A stretch of 33,724 bases of DNA from the IMG/VR virus record IMGVR_UViG_3300035698_035432, positions 1-33,724 of that record. One strand, given 5' to 3'. Made by a program: the position numbers and the translations under genes. This DNA comes from a virus. Shown here one piece after another: positions 1 to 6,967 of the stretch (position 1 is its first letter; each line of letters opens with the position of its first letter). The notes below the pieces were generated by a model. The model made no database searches and was not told the origin of the DNA. It saw only the letters and a list, made by a program, of their open reading frames with translations.

Positions 1-132
1 ATCCAGACGGCTCGGTTCCTGAAGGTGCTCCGGCGCCTCTTCGAGAAGAAACTGCCGTGCCGTTCCACGGAAGTACTCTTTCGATCGCGGCGGCACCGGC
101 AGCACCGCCTCATCAAGATACAGTGTCCCCAT
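1..132 (-). CDS. N-terminus of probable ImmA/IrrE-family metallopeptidase, cut by window edge
   Basis: Forty-four codons run leftward off the window from an ATG at 132 whose A is the last base of the upstream XRE gene's TAA stop (TAATG overlap), so the two are translationally coupled. The visible peptide begins MGTLYLDEAV and continues with a helix-like segment (TARQFLLEEAPEHLQEP) of the kind seen at the N-terminus of ImmA/IrrE proteins. Members of that family are zinc endopeptidases that cleave a partner XRE repressor to relieve immunity. The HExxH zinc motif would lie outside the window, so the family call rests on the N-terminal pattern and on the neighbour being an XRE repressor. It could instead be an unrelated small protein. 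Confidence 0.5.
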   Translation of the reverse strand, partial: MGTLYLDEAVLPVPPRSKEYFRGTARQFLLEEAPEHLQEPSRLD

Positions 133-491
133 TAGTCTTCTTCCTCCAAAATCGCCTTGATCCTTTCCGCCAACTTGGACGACAGGCTGTTAGTTTCCAC
201 TCTTCTTGCGAAAGCCGTGACGGCCTCGCCTACATGTTCCGGCTGCCCCATGATGTCGATCTCCAAACGTCGGGACATCCGCGACCGACGTTCAAGCTCT
301 TCGACCGTGATTCCGGGTATCGCCTGGGCCAATGCCTCCCAATACTTCCCTCTGAAGGGCTTCTCGACGCCTCGCTCGACTGCTCCTAAGTAAACCGGCG
401 TCATACCCAGCATCGCGGCCACGACTCGCAAGCTAAGTCCAGCTTTGACGCGCTCGTCTCTGACATACCTTCCGAACGGATTCGCAGACAT
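132..491 (-). CDS. XRE-family helix-turn-helix repressor (immunity-type)
   Basis: A 119-residue protein starting MSANPFGRYV. An XRE/Cro-CI type helix-turn-helix occupies about residues 10-60 (RDERVKAGLSLR, then AAMLGMTPVYLGAVERG as helices 2 and 3). The C-terminal half (about 68-119) is helical and charged, without an S24 peptidase domain. The frame stays open upstream to 581, but the start at 491 is chosen because GGAGGT lies six bases before it and a good promoter covers 554-581, making the longer reading 5-prime leader. The gene overlaps a downstream probable ImmA-like peptidase, the usual partner that destroys such repressors. This pair is typical of mobile-element immunity modules. Whether it belongs to this phage or to the flank is not settled. 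Confidence 0.85.
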   Translation of the reverse strand: MSANPFGRYVRDERVKAGLSLRVVAAMLGMTPVYLGAVERGVEKPFRGKYWEALAQAIPGITVEELERRSRMSRRLEIDIMGQPEHVGEAVTAFARRVETNSLSSKLAERIKAILEEED

Positions 492-553
492 GCCTACCTC
501 CAACGTGCTTCCCTTTTCCAAGAAAAGAAAAGTTCTTTCCTTTCCTTCTAAGG

Positions 554-581
554 AGAATACGGTCCAATCCAGAAGTGTCAA
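554..581 (-). promoter_or_regulatory. sigma70-type promoter for the XRE/ImmA-like pair
   Basis: Read leftward, TTGACA (576-581) and TATTCT (554-559) are separated by 16 bases, close to the sigma70 consensus. Transcription would begin near 547 and give a leader of about 55 bases before the ATG at 491. An AAAG-TT-CTTT inverted repeat at 528-537 in the leader is a possible autoregulatory site, but that is inference. Confidence 0.7.
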
Positions 582-764
582 GTGAAACTGCTAGATATTG
601 TGGAACTGCCTCGCTACCCCCCCCAGATTTCGGGGGGAAGTAGTCCGTGCCGTTTCTGAGATCGGTGTCTATTGGTTAGACCGGTCACTGTCTGTTTGGT
701 GGTTGGAGGTAGCCATTGACGGGGTTGGGGCTTGTGTTGATGCTGGGGGGCAAGGGAGGTTGTC
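582..764. other. Intergenic region between divergent genes
   Basis: This 183-base gap holds no convincing ORF. It contains a run of eight C at 617-624 facing six G at 632-637, which could pair as a small hairpin, and an 8-bp palindrome GACCGGTC at 679-686. A TTGACG at 716-721 could be a -35 for the rightward gene, but no acceptable -10 follows at normal spacing. Confidence 0.5.
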
Positions 765-1148
765 ATGGTGGATGTTGTCGACGATCGGCCGCGGAAGGCT
801 TGTCCTTTTTGCGGGGAGTTGATTCTCGAGGTGGCCGTGAAGTGCCGCTACTGCGGGGAGTTTGTGGACCGGGAGCCTGAGCCCGAGCCGGATCCGGAGG
901 CCGAGGCTGTTGCGGCAGCCAAGCGGAAGGACGAGCTCGAGTCGTGGTGGACTCCTCTTATGTGGATTGCTGCGTTCGTGCCGTTCTTGGGGTTGCTCTT
1001 CGTCACCCTGGCTACTTCGGTGAACTACTGGATCTGGAAATACGAGTATCCGAAGAAAGCGAAGGCGATGAACTCTTTGGGGTGGCAGGTGATGATTCCG
1101 ACGACGATGGTGAGCGTCATCCTGTTCTTGCTTCTGACGCAGCTCTGA
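765..1148 (+). CDS. Zinc-ribbon membrane protein
   Basis: A 127-residue protein with GGGAGG upstream of its ATG. Residues about 13-31 form a double CxxC zinc ribbon (CPFCGE and CRYCGE). A short acidic E/P-rich linker follows, then two hydrophobic segments (about 66-86 and 106-126) predicted to span the inner membrane. This layout, an N-terminal zinc ribbon plus membrane helices, is common in small bacterial membrane proteins of unknown role. Codon use is slightly less G/C-biased than in the phage operon. It lies outside the recognisable Mu-like core, divergent from the XRE gene. It could be host flanking sequence or a left-end accessory gene such as superinfection exclusion; nothing in the sequence decides between them. 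Confidence 0.7.
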   Translation: MVDVVDDRPRKACPFCGELILEVAVKCRYCGEFVDREPEPEPDPEAEAVAAAKRKDELESWWTPLMWIAAFVPFLGLLFVTLATSVNYWIWKYEYPKKAKAMNSLGWQVMIPTTMVSVILFLLLTQL

Positions 1149-1152
1149 TCGC

Positions 1153-1201
1153 GAAAGCGGGAACTGAAAGCGGGAACAAGCGGGAACGGTTCCCGCTTTC
1201 A
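1153..1201. repeat. AAGCGGGAAC repeat cluster with inverted copy
   Basis: GAAAGCGGGAAC occurs at 1153-1164 and 1166-1177. A third partial copy AAGCGGGAAC at 1178-1187 is followed, after one G, by its exact complement GTTCCCGCTT at 1189-1198. The 13-mer at 1165-1177 also has an exact inverted partner at 1189-1201. No T-run follows on either strand, so a canonical intrinsic terminator is unlikely. The cluster lies just outside the repressor, where a Mu-like left end with transposase sites would be expected. It could equally be an operator array or a bidirectional hairpin for the zinc-ribbon gene. Confidence 0.8.
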
Positions 1202-1326
1202 CCTGTTACCCCGCGATGTCATGTGGTTAAGGCCGTTTCGGAGGCTATACGCGAACAACGGAAGCCAGCTCCCCGCCGCGCGGTCTTGTTCTGTTGCTAA
1301 TCTTGTTAACGTTGTGGCGGATGGCT
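1202..1326. other. Gap that may contain the phage left end
   Basis: There is no ORF here. A locally A/T-richer patch at about 1284-1315 carries the direct repeat TCTTGTT at 1284-1290 and 1301-1307, spaced 17 bases. Mu-like ends begin with TG; several TG dinucleotides fit (for example 1287 and 1292), but without the right end or target duplication none can be chosen. Confidence 0.3.
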
Positions 1327-1671
1327 CTACGACTTCATGTGTGTCAAGCCAGTCACGTATCCCAATATCTTGGCCCGAGAAACTCTGTCGCCGCCTATCC
1401 AGGCCGACACAAGGGCGTCCACCGCCGCAGCAAGCTCCACGTCCGTGATGTTCGACTCCGGGAACTTCGCCCCGTGTCCGAGTAGAAGCCAGTCAGCAGA
1501 CACTCCCGTTTGGGAGATCACCTTGGCCAAGAACGAAGCCTTGGGCTCACGTCCCTCCAAGTAGTTCCGCAGCGTCGACTCGGCCACACCCAGCTCCCGA
1601 GCGAACGAGAGCAGCTTCTTCTTTCCCATAAGTTCGCGAACGCGATGGGATATATCGCCTGAACCTCCCAT
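1327..1671 (-). CDS. c: Mu c-type phage repressor
   Basis: A 114-residue leftward gene. An N-terminal helix-turn-helix of the phage CI type spans about residues 18-64 (SFARELGVAESTLRNYLEG, then SADWLLLGHG). The rest is a short helical tail with no S24 self-cleavage domain, so induction through RecA-type autocleavage is not expected. It is the first gene of the Mu-like core and diverges from the Ner-like gene, as c does from ner in Mu. Its start codon lies inside a CTCCC-type operator candidate (1665-1678) and another candidate lies inside the gene (1503-1516), which suggests autoregulation. Its role is inferred to be maintaining lysogeny by repressing the early promoter. Confidence 0.85.
   Translation of the reverse strand: MGGSGDISHRVRELMGKKKLLSFARELGVAESTLRNYLEGREPKASFLAKVISQTGVSADWLLLGHGAKFPESNITDVELAAAVDALVSAWIGGDRVSRAKILGYVTGLTHMKS
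1503..1516. promoter_or_regulatory. Operator-like palindrome inside the repressor gene
   Basis: CTCCC-GTTT-GGGAG differs by one base in its spacer from the candidate at 1696-1709. Both are followed by A. An internal site could support looping with the two upstream sites. Confidence 0.5.
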
Positions 1672-1709
1672 ATAGGAGACCTTTCTTGACTTAGCCTCCC
1701 GCTTGGGAG
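1665..1709. promoter_or_regulatory. Two operator candidates between repressor and early genes
   Basis: The first site, at 1665-1678, is CTCCC-ATAT-AGGAG and overlaps the repressor start codon. The second, at 1696-1709, is CTCCC-GCTT-GGGAG and sits inside the putative early promoter. Their start points are 31 bp apart, about three helical turns, so both face the same side of the DNA. They are presumed sites for c and/or the Ner-like protein. Confidence 0.6.
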
Positions 1710-1714
1710 ACTCT
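1686..1714 (+). promoter_or_regulatory. Candidate early promoter
   Basis: TTGACT at 1686-1691 is a good -35. A weak -10 (GACTCT, 1709-1714) follows at 17 bases. The operator palindrome at 1696-1709 fills the spacer, so repressor binding would block polymerase. The weak -10 makes the exact element uncertain. Confidence 0.4.
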
Positions 1715-1779
1715 GTCTATCGAGTTACGAAATTTAGTCATTCGCCGCGAGCCGGCGACGAGGCACCAGGACCACGACC

Positions 1780-2007
1780 ATGACAACCCCCTTGGACAAA
1801 CCCGGCCTGAGCCCCAATGAAATTCGGGCGGAGCTCGTCCGGCGCGGCATCAAACAAACGTCCATAGCAGAAATGCTCGGAGTCACTGCCCCGGCGGTCA
1901 ACCAGGTCATCTCCGGCGTGCACACATCAGCTCGCATCCGCCAAGCCGTCGCCCTCCACATCGGAAGGCCGGTCGAGGAAATCTGGCCGACGGCTGAAGC
2001 TGCTTAA
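1780..2007 (+). CDS. ner: Ner-like DNA-binding regulator
   Basis: A 75-residue protein in the position and size class of Mu Ner, which turns down the early promoter and the repressor promoter during lytic growth. The helix-turn-helix is seen at about residues 11-62 (SPNEIRAELVRRG, SIAEMLGVTAPAVNQVISG). The family's typical ending (RIRQAVALHIGRPVEEIWP) is well conserved and resembles Ner and the host Nlp proteins. It diverges from c across a 108-bp control region. No strong Shine-Dalgarno precedes the ATG (ACCAGGACCACGACC upstream), so translation may be modest. Confidence 0.85.
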   Translation: MTTPLDKPGLSPNEIRAELVRRGIKQTSIAEMLGVTAPAVNQVISGVHTSARIRQAVALHIGRPVEEIWPTAEAA

Positions 2008-2013
2008 CAAGTT

Positions 2014-2033
2014 AGCCCGCCGGGGGGCGGGCT
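2014..2033 (+). terminator. GC hairpin after ner, attenuator candidate
   Basis: AGCCCGCC (2014-2021) and GGCGGGCT (2026-2033) form a perfect 8-bp stem with a GGGG loop seven bases after the ner stop codon. No T-tract follows, so it may slow or partially terminate transcription, or protect mRNA, rather than terminate fully. Confidence 0.55.
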
Positions 2034-2065
2034 CGCAACGTCTACATTATACAAGGAGCTAGACC

Positions 2066-2602
2066 ATGGACGAATCCCGACGCAACGACACGACGAACGC
2101 CCGACCCGGGGTGTCGGGTCGCAAGCTCCGAGGCCGAGACCTCAATCGCCACCAGTGGCGCGAGTTGTCGCTCGTACGCGCGACCGTTCCGCACCGCCGC
2201 CGGGGGGCGTTCATCTCGGCCATCGTCGAGCAGACCGGCCTCAGCCCGGCCACAGTGCAGCGCCGCCTCCAGGGTCAATTCCCTGGTCGACGCCGGCCGC
2301 GGGCCCCGATGTATCGCGGCATGACTCCCGAGCAACTCTCCGCTCTCGAGCGAGCGGTCAAGCGGACGCGGGGTCTAACGACGGGGCAGCGCCTCTGGTC
2401 GGAGACCCTGGGCAGTCCCGACAAGCCGTCCGTACGCACGGTGCGTCGGTGGCTCGCCGCCTGGCGTCGCGAGAAGTTCGCGCAACGTCAACTGGCGCTG
2501 CCGCTCGGGGCCCAGCGTGCGACCAGCGTGTCCGCCAGCGATAGGCGGGAACGTCGTCGCAATACGATGGACGCGCTCGTTCGCGCCGCCAAGGGGTGGT
2601 GA
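2066..2602 (+). CDS. Basic protein with HTH-like segments, early region, unknown function
   Basis: A 178-residue, strongly basic, arginine-rich protein with AAGGAG before its ATG. Two segments look like helix-turn-helix recognition units: about residues 50-70 (AIVEQTGLSPATVQRRLQG) and about 118-134 (PSVRTVRRWLAAWRRE). That suggests DNA binding, but I do not recognise a named family. It is the first of four genes lying between the Ner-like gene and transposase A, where Mu has none, and it shares the TGATG stop-start overlap at 2600-2604 with the next gene. A role in early regulation or transposition is conceivable but not shown. Confidence 0.75.
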   Translation: MDESRRNDTTNARPGVSGRKLRGRDLNRHQWRELSLVRATVPHRRRGAFISAIVEQTGLSPATVQRRLQGQFPGRRRPRAPMYRGMTPEQLSALERAVKRTRGLTTGQRLWSETLGSPDKPSVRTVRRWLAAWRREKFAQRQLALPLGAQRATSVSASDRRERRRNTMDALVRAAKGW

Positions 2603-3087
2603 TGGTCCGTCGTACGAAGGACAGCCGCCAGGGTGACCTGATGGGGTTGCTCGAACGATTGCACGAGGAACCGCCGGCACCTGATCCGGGGACGCTTCAC
2701 GTCGATGCTCGGCTCCGCGCCGCTCTGTCAGGAGCGTTGAAACGGTTCGCGGGTGACCGATTCGAGGTGGCGGCTCGCATGTCGCGGTTGATGGACGTCG
2801 AGGTGACCCGTTGGCAGCTCGACGCCTGGACCGCTGAAAGCAAGGACGGCCATCGATTCCCCGCCGCATATCTGCCGGCGTTCTGCGTGGCCGTCGGCGA
2901 CTGGACTGCGCTCGAGCTGCTCGCCGATGCCAGCGGGCAAACCCTGTCCACAGATCGAGATGTCGACGTCGCGGCGCAGGTCGGACGGCTCGAGGCGCAG
3001 ATCCGACGCGAAGAGGCTGAGCTGCGAGAGAAGCGAGCGCAGCTACGGCGCGCGGTCAAGACGTGGCAGTCGAAGGAGGACCGATGA
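2602..3087 (+). CDS. Conserved early-region protein of Mu-like phages, unknown function
   Basis: A 161-residue protein. The ATG at 2602 is preferred over a GTG at 2596 because it overlaps the upstream TGA. The middle section (about residues 40-110) contains the pattern RMSRLMDVEVTRWQLDAWT followed by HRFPAAYLPAFC, which recurs in early genes of Mu-like phages and looks like a small helical DNA-binding fold. Residues about 125-155 form a charged heptad-like coiled coil (VGRLEAQIRREEAEL onward), suggesting oligomerisation. The role is unknown. It overlaps the next tiny ORF by ATGA. Confidence 0.75.
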   Translation: MVRRTKDSRQGDLMGLLERLHEEPPAPDPGTLHVDARLRAALSGALKRFAGDRFEVAARMSRLMDVEVTRWQLDAWTAESKDGHRFPAAYLPAFCVAVGDWTALELLADASGQTLSTDRDVDVAAQVGRLEAQIRREEAELREKRAQLRRAVKTWQSKEDR

Positions 3088-3176
3088 ACTGGGGCGAGCT
3101 CTTTGAATACGGCGAGTGTCTGCTGTTCGTCGCGTTGACGCTGGTGCTGATCTTCGTGTTGCACGTGGGGTGTTGA
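3084..3176 (+). CDS. 30-residue single-span membrane peptide
   Basis: A short ORF starting MNWGELFEYG, with GGAGGA four bases upstream of the ATG. It overlaps the previous stop (ATGA) and abuts the next start directly (TGA then ATG at 3177). Residues about 12-28 (CLLFVALTLVLIFVLHV) are a clean hydrophobic span. Perfect spacing on both sides and a strong ribosome site argue that it is translated. Its function is unknown; an early membrane-acting peptide is possible. Confidence 0.6.
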   Translation: MNWGELFEYGECLLFVALTLVLIFVLHVGC

Positions 3177-3899
3177 ATGGCTCTCAGCGCACGACACGCC
3201 GAGCGGGCTCGGCAGTGGTCTCGCAAGCACAAGCGCGTCGACTCGGACAAGCCCCCCCGCCGCCGTCCGGTCGTCTGTCGCCCATTTCGTGGCACCGATG
3301 CGCCACAGGCCGGCCGCCACGACGGACTCGTCTACCTGCCCGCACGCGCGCTCGTCGTCCACCTGACGCGCAACGGCTGGGCCGTCACTGAAATCGCCGA
3401 GCGTTTGGGAGCCGACAGACGCCTGTTGGACGTCGTAGTGGCCACGGGATCCGCACCGTCCGGGCTGGCCCATTCGCTGGCCGAGCTACTGTACGAGCCG
3501 ATCCCGAACGTCTCCGTGCCGGTCCGAGCTGCGGACTGCTTCTCAGTCCGACCGGAGGTCAATCTCTGGGCCGCCAACTTCGCCGTATCTCCTGCTGTAT
3601 TGATGGCGGTCTGGAGTGCCGAGTGCCTCCGTGCGGAAGGTTCCTGCCTGCGCCTGAGTCCCCCTCATGGATGGTCGTCGCTGCGCGGGCGCCTCAGCGC
3701 GTGTCGCCGCCACGGCAATCCCGCGAGTGCTCACGATGTCGTGTTTCTGCGGCTGGACAAGGGAAGCAACGTTCAGCGCTGGAAAGAGGCCGCTCAGGAT
3801 TTGGAGGCGCAGCAGTACGTCGAATGGACGCTCGACATGCAGCAGATCCATTCGTTGCCGGAGCTCCCCGAGTCCGCTGTCATTTGCGGGGAGGCTTGA
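3177..3899 (+). CDS. Unknown early protein with an HTH-like segment
   Basis: A 240-residue protein immediately before transposase A, overlapping its ATG by one base. The N-terminus is basic (residues 1-35). A helix-turn-helix-like stretch occurs at about 63-85 (LTRNGWAVTEIAERLGADRR). The middle holds several cysteines and a CRRHG element (about 178-182), but no complete zinc-binding pattern is obvious. I do not recognise the family. Tight coupling with A suggests co-expression early in infection; a role as transposition accessory or regulator is inference only. Confidence 0.7.
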   Translation: MALSARHAERARQWSRKHKRVDSDKPPRRRPVVCRPFRGTDAPQAGRHDGLVYLPARALVVHLTRNGWAVTEIAERLGADRRLLDVVVATGSAPSGLAHSLAELLYEPIPNVSVPVRAADCFSVRPEVNLWAANFAVSPAVLMAVWSAECLRAEGSCLRLSPPHGWSSLRGRLSACRRHGNPASAHDVVFLRLDKGSNVQRWKEAAQDLEAQQYVEWTLDMQQIHSLPELPESAVICGEA

Positions 3900-5902
3900 T
3901 GGTGGCGGCCGAAAGCCTGAACGCTCGAGACTTGAGCAAACGTCTGTCTGTGACTCCGCGAGCCGTGAACAAGCGCGCATCCGCTGAATCCTGGGCCTAC
4001 GACGAGCGCCCAGGCCGCGGCGGCCGCAAGCGCTTCTACCTAATCGACCAGCTCCCCGCAGACGTCCAGGCGGCTGTGTTGGCTCCGTACCGCGACAGCG
4101 CGCCAGAGCCCCGGCCCGTACGAGCGGAAGCCGTGCTGCTCCAGTCCTCGGACGCCGAGCGCTCCGTTGCCGCGGAGCGAGCGGCCCTCCTCGACGAGCT
4201 GGACGAGTTCCTAGCAGCACATGCCGGCGAGCTCGCCGGGCGCACCAAGGCGACGAAGCTGTGGGCCGAGGACCGTGCGCTGTCCCCGGCGACGCTGTAC
4301 CGCTGGCGCAAGGCGCGCAAAGCGGCCGGCACGGCCGGACTCTGCCGACGTTACGCCCGCATGGGACGCCAGGCGTCCTGGTCCGACGAGGCGAAGCGAC
4401 ATCTGCGGGCGCTGTGGTTGCACCAGAACAAGCCGTCGCAGCAATGGGCGATTGACCGGCTGCGATTCAAGGCCATCGAACACGAGTGGTCGCTGCCGGG
4501 CGACCGCACGCTGCGCCGCTATTTGGACAGCATCCCGGCGCCCGTACGGATCCTGCTACGCGAAGGCGAGACGGCGTTCCGGACGCAGTGTTTGCCGTAC
4601 CTGGAGCGCGACTATGATGCGCTCCAGCCCAATGAGATATGGAACTCGGACCATTGCCGACTCGACGTCTTCGTTCGAGATGCCGAGGGCCGCGTGTTCC
4701 GCCCCTGGCTGACGGGCTGGCAGGACATCGCGAGTCGCCGGCTCGTCTCGTCGATGCTCGCGTATCAATGTTCGAGCGATACGATTGCAGCCACCTTTGT
4801 CCAGGCCGCCCGGAAGCACGGCCTGCCCGGCGTCAGCTATCAGGACAACGGCCGCGACTACTCCAGCAAGCGCCTTGCCGGCGGCTACGACCGGTTCCGT
4901 CAGACCAAGTTCGCCAAGACGAAGACAGACGAGGAGATGCACGGGCTGTACAAGCTCCTCGATATCGAGGCGGTTTTCGCGCGACCCGCGCACGGCCAGG
5001 CCAAGGCGATCGAGCGTTTCTTCCATTCGAGCAAGGAGCAGTTCGAGAAGTCCCTGCCAGACGGCTACATCGGGGGCTCACCGGCCGAACGGCCCGAAGA
5101 CGCGGACGCTGCCATCAAGGCCGGCAAGGTCCACGACTTCCTCGAGATTCAGCAGCTCTGGGCGGAGTGGGTGGAGAAGGTCTACCACCGCAAACCGCAC
5201 AGCGGTCGCGGGATGGCGGACCGTACGCCCAACAAGGTGTGGAACGACTGGCTGGCGCAGGGCGGGCAGCCCCGAATGGTCGGCGCGGCCACGCTCGCGT
5301 TGCTCTTGCAGCAGTCGCGCGAGGTCAAGCTCGGGCGCCAGGGACTCACGGTTTCCCGCCGTCACTTCTGGTCGGCCGAGCTGCTCGAACTCGCCGAGCT
5401 CGGAGACACCCTGGTCGCTCGCTACGACGAGTCGGACCTTTCGCAGGTGTGGGTTTTCACACGCTCGGGCCAGTACTTGTGCGAGGCGCCCGTCGTCGAG
5501 CGAACCGCCTACCGGGACAAGGACGCGCCGGCCGCAGGCCGACAGCGCGAGAAGGCCGTCGAGCAGCTCACGACGGCTCTGGTGCAGGAGGTCCGCGAGG
5601 ACCGCAAGGGGATGGATGTCCGCGAGCTCGTCCTCGGTGTCGTGACGGACGACGAGGAGTGCGAGACGAGCGACGTCGTCCAGCCCGTACGCACTGCGTT
5701 GGATGCTCCGGCCCGCAAGATTGCGAAGCGGTCGGGTGCGACGAAGGCCGAGCGTAAGGCGGCGCAGCGCAAACGGAAGAAGGACCGCGAGCAGGCCGAA
5801 CGGATCTTGATGTCCACGCCGCTGGACGAAGAACCCGAGACGGAGAAGACGGACGCGTGGGCGTTGATGGCCCGCGTGGCGGATTTAGGAGGGCTGGACT
5901 GA
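3899..5902 (+). CDS. A: Mu A-type DDE transposase
   Basis: A 667-residue protein, close to the 663 of Mu A. The ATG at 3899 overlaps the upstream TGA; an open frame back to 3623 is overlap with the previous gene. Residues about 8-60 match the N-terminal winged-helix of Mu transposase (LNARDLSKRLSVTPRAVNKR, then KRFYLIDQLP). The catalytic triad is visible as D251 (WNSDHCRLDVF), D316 (YQDNGRDYSS) and E372 (KAIERFFHSSKEQF). The spacings of 65 and 56 residues almost equal those of Mu A. The basic C-terminus (about 600-640, KAERKAAQRKRKK) corresponds to the region that contacts B and ClpX in Mu. It pairs the phage ends and performs strand transfer. A RBS-led gap of 61 bases separates it from B. 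Confidence 0.97.
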   Translation: MVAAESLNARDLSKRLSVTPRAVNKRASAESWAYDERPGRGGRKRFYLIDQLPADVQAAVLAPYRDSAPEPRPVRAEAVLLQSSDAERSVAAERAALLDELDEFLAAHAGELAGRTKATKLWAEDRALSPATLYRWRKARKAAGTAGLCRRYARMGRQASWSDEAKRHLRALWLHQNKPSQQWAIDRLRFKAIEHEWSLPGDRTLRRYLDSIPAPVRILLREGETAFRTQCLPYLERDYDALQPNEIWNSDHCRLDVFVRDAEGRVFRPWLTGWQDIASRRLVSSMLAYQCSSDTIAATFVQAARKHGLPGVSYQDNGRDYSSKRLAGGYDRFRQTKFAKTKTDEEMHGLYKLLDIEAVFARPAHGQAKAIERFFHSSKEQFEKSLPDGYIGGSPAERPEDADAAIKAGKVHDFLEIQQLWAEWVEKVYHRKPHSGRGMADRTPNKVWNDWLAQGGQPRMVGAATLALLLQQSREVKLGRQGLTVSRRHFWSAELLELAELGDTLVARYDESDLSQVWVFTRSGQYLCEAPVVERTAYRDKDAPAAGRQREKAVEQLTTALVQEVREDRKGMDVRELVLGVVTDDEECETSDVVQPVRTALDAPARKIAKRSGATKAERKAAQRKRKKDREQAERILMSTPLDEEPETEKTDAWALMARVADLGGLD

Positions 5903-5963
5903 GCGGCCGGCAGGGGAGTGCAAACGGCCGCCCAGCCCACCCCAGGCAACAGGAGGAAAGTAG

Positions 5964-6956
5964 ATGACCCAGGCACACCAGGCAAGGACGGAAGATTGGA
6001 CCGCTGAGCGGATTCAGGAGGTTCGCGCTCGGCTCGACGAACACATGCGCACCCACGACGTGTCGCGGTCGGATGTCGGTACAGCTATCAGCATGAGCAA
6101 ATCGACCGTCTCGATGTGGATGCGCGACTGCTACAACGGCAGCGGTAGCGCAGTCGCCGGCAAGATTGAGGGCTACCTCGGAGAGTACGACGCGCAGCTC
6201 AAGACCACGCTCGTCGCTCCGAAGGTCGCTCAGCCGAAGACGTTCATCGCAACGACGGCAGCGAGCCAGGTCCTGATGACGCTGAAGTACTCGCGCAAAA
6301 TGCGAGATATCGGCGTCGTGTACGGCGATCCGGGCACCGGCAAAACGTACGCGTTGCGGCACTACCAAGCCCAACACCCCAACGAGGTCGTGCTGGTTAC
6401 GGCTGCTCCGCACCACCGCCGCCCGGCGTCGATTATCGCAGACCTGGCAGAGGCGGTCGGGATGCCTCCGATTCGAAGAAACCGGCAACTGCGCGGCATC
6501 TTCGCGGACCTGGTCGCTGCCCTGGTCGGTCGCGATCTTCTCATCATCGTCGACGAAGCGCAGCACCTGAGCCTTGCGGCGCTCGAGGAGCTGCGGAGCG
6601 TGCACGACGCCGCCGACATCCCGCTCGTCCTGGCAGGCAACGAGGACGTCTACGACCAATTGCACGGCCGTGGGCAGGCCGCGTTCGCGCAGCTGTTCAG
6701 CCGGGTGTCGCTCGTTGCTCGCATCGAAAATCGTCTCACCGTCGGCGACATCCGGGCGATTGCGCGCTGGCACGTGGGGCACGAGCTCGACGACGACTCG
6801 ATCGAATACCTGCTGAAGCTCGGCCGCAAAGCCGGTGCGTTGCGCGCGGTCGCCAAATGCACCCGCCTCGCGGCTGTGTTGCTCGAAGGAAATCCCGACT
6901 TGGACACGCTCGCAGCCCTGGAGGGCGCGAGCACGATGATGATGCCCGCGGCCTGA
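5964..6956 (+). CDS. B: Mu B-type AAA+ ATPase, target-DNA activator
   Basis: A 330-residue protein with AGGAGG before the ATG. An N-terminal helix-turn-helix lies at about residues 30-60 (VSRSDVGTAISMSKSTVSMWM). The ATPase core has a Walker A at 121-128 (GDPGTGKT) and a Walker B at about 193-198 (LLIIVDE, followed by AQH). The C-terminal domain is helical. Mu B polymerises on target DNA in an ATP-dependent way, delivers targets to the A transpososome and provides target immunity. Gene position directly after A is as in Mu. Confidence 0.96.
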   Translation: MTQAHQARTEDWTAERIQEVRARLDEHMRTHDVSRSDVGTAISMSKSTVSMWMRDCYNGSGSAVAGKIEGYLGEYDAQLKTTLVAPKVAQPKTFIATTAASQVLMTLKYSRKMRDIGVVYGDPGTGKTYALRHYQAQHPNEVVLVTAAPHHRRPASIIADLAEAVGMPPIRRNRQLRGIFADLVAALVGRDLLIIVDEAQHLSLAALEELRSVHDAADIPLVLAGNEDVYDQLHGRGQAAFAQLFSRVSLVARIENRLTVGDIRAIARWHVGHELDDDSIEYLLKLGRKAGALRAVAKCTRLAAVLLEGNPDLDTLAALEGASTMMMPAA

Positions 6957-6967
6957 GGAGAGAGACG

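Noticed and set aside
492-581. N-terminal extension of the XRE repressor from a TTG at 581
   Set aside because: The extension covers a near-consensus promoter (TTGACA-16-TATTCT) and has no ribosome site, whereas GGAGGT precedes the ATG at 491.
1153-1201. Classical rho-independent terminator
   Set aside because: A stem exists but no T-tract follows on either strand, and the direct copies outside the stem are not explained by a terminator.
3623-3898. Longer transposase A frame starting upstream
   Set aside because: It lies wholly inside the preceding gene; the Mu A N-terminal domain begins right after the ATG at 3899, which overlaps that gene's stop.
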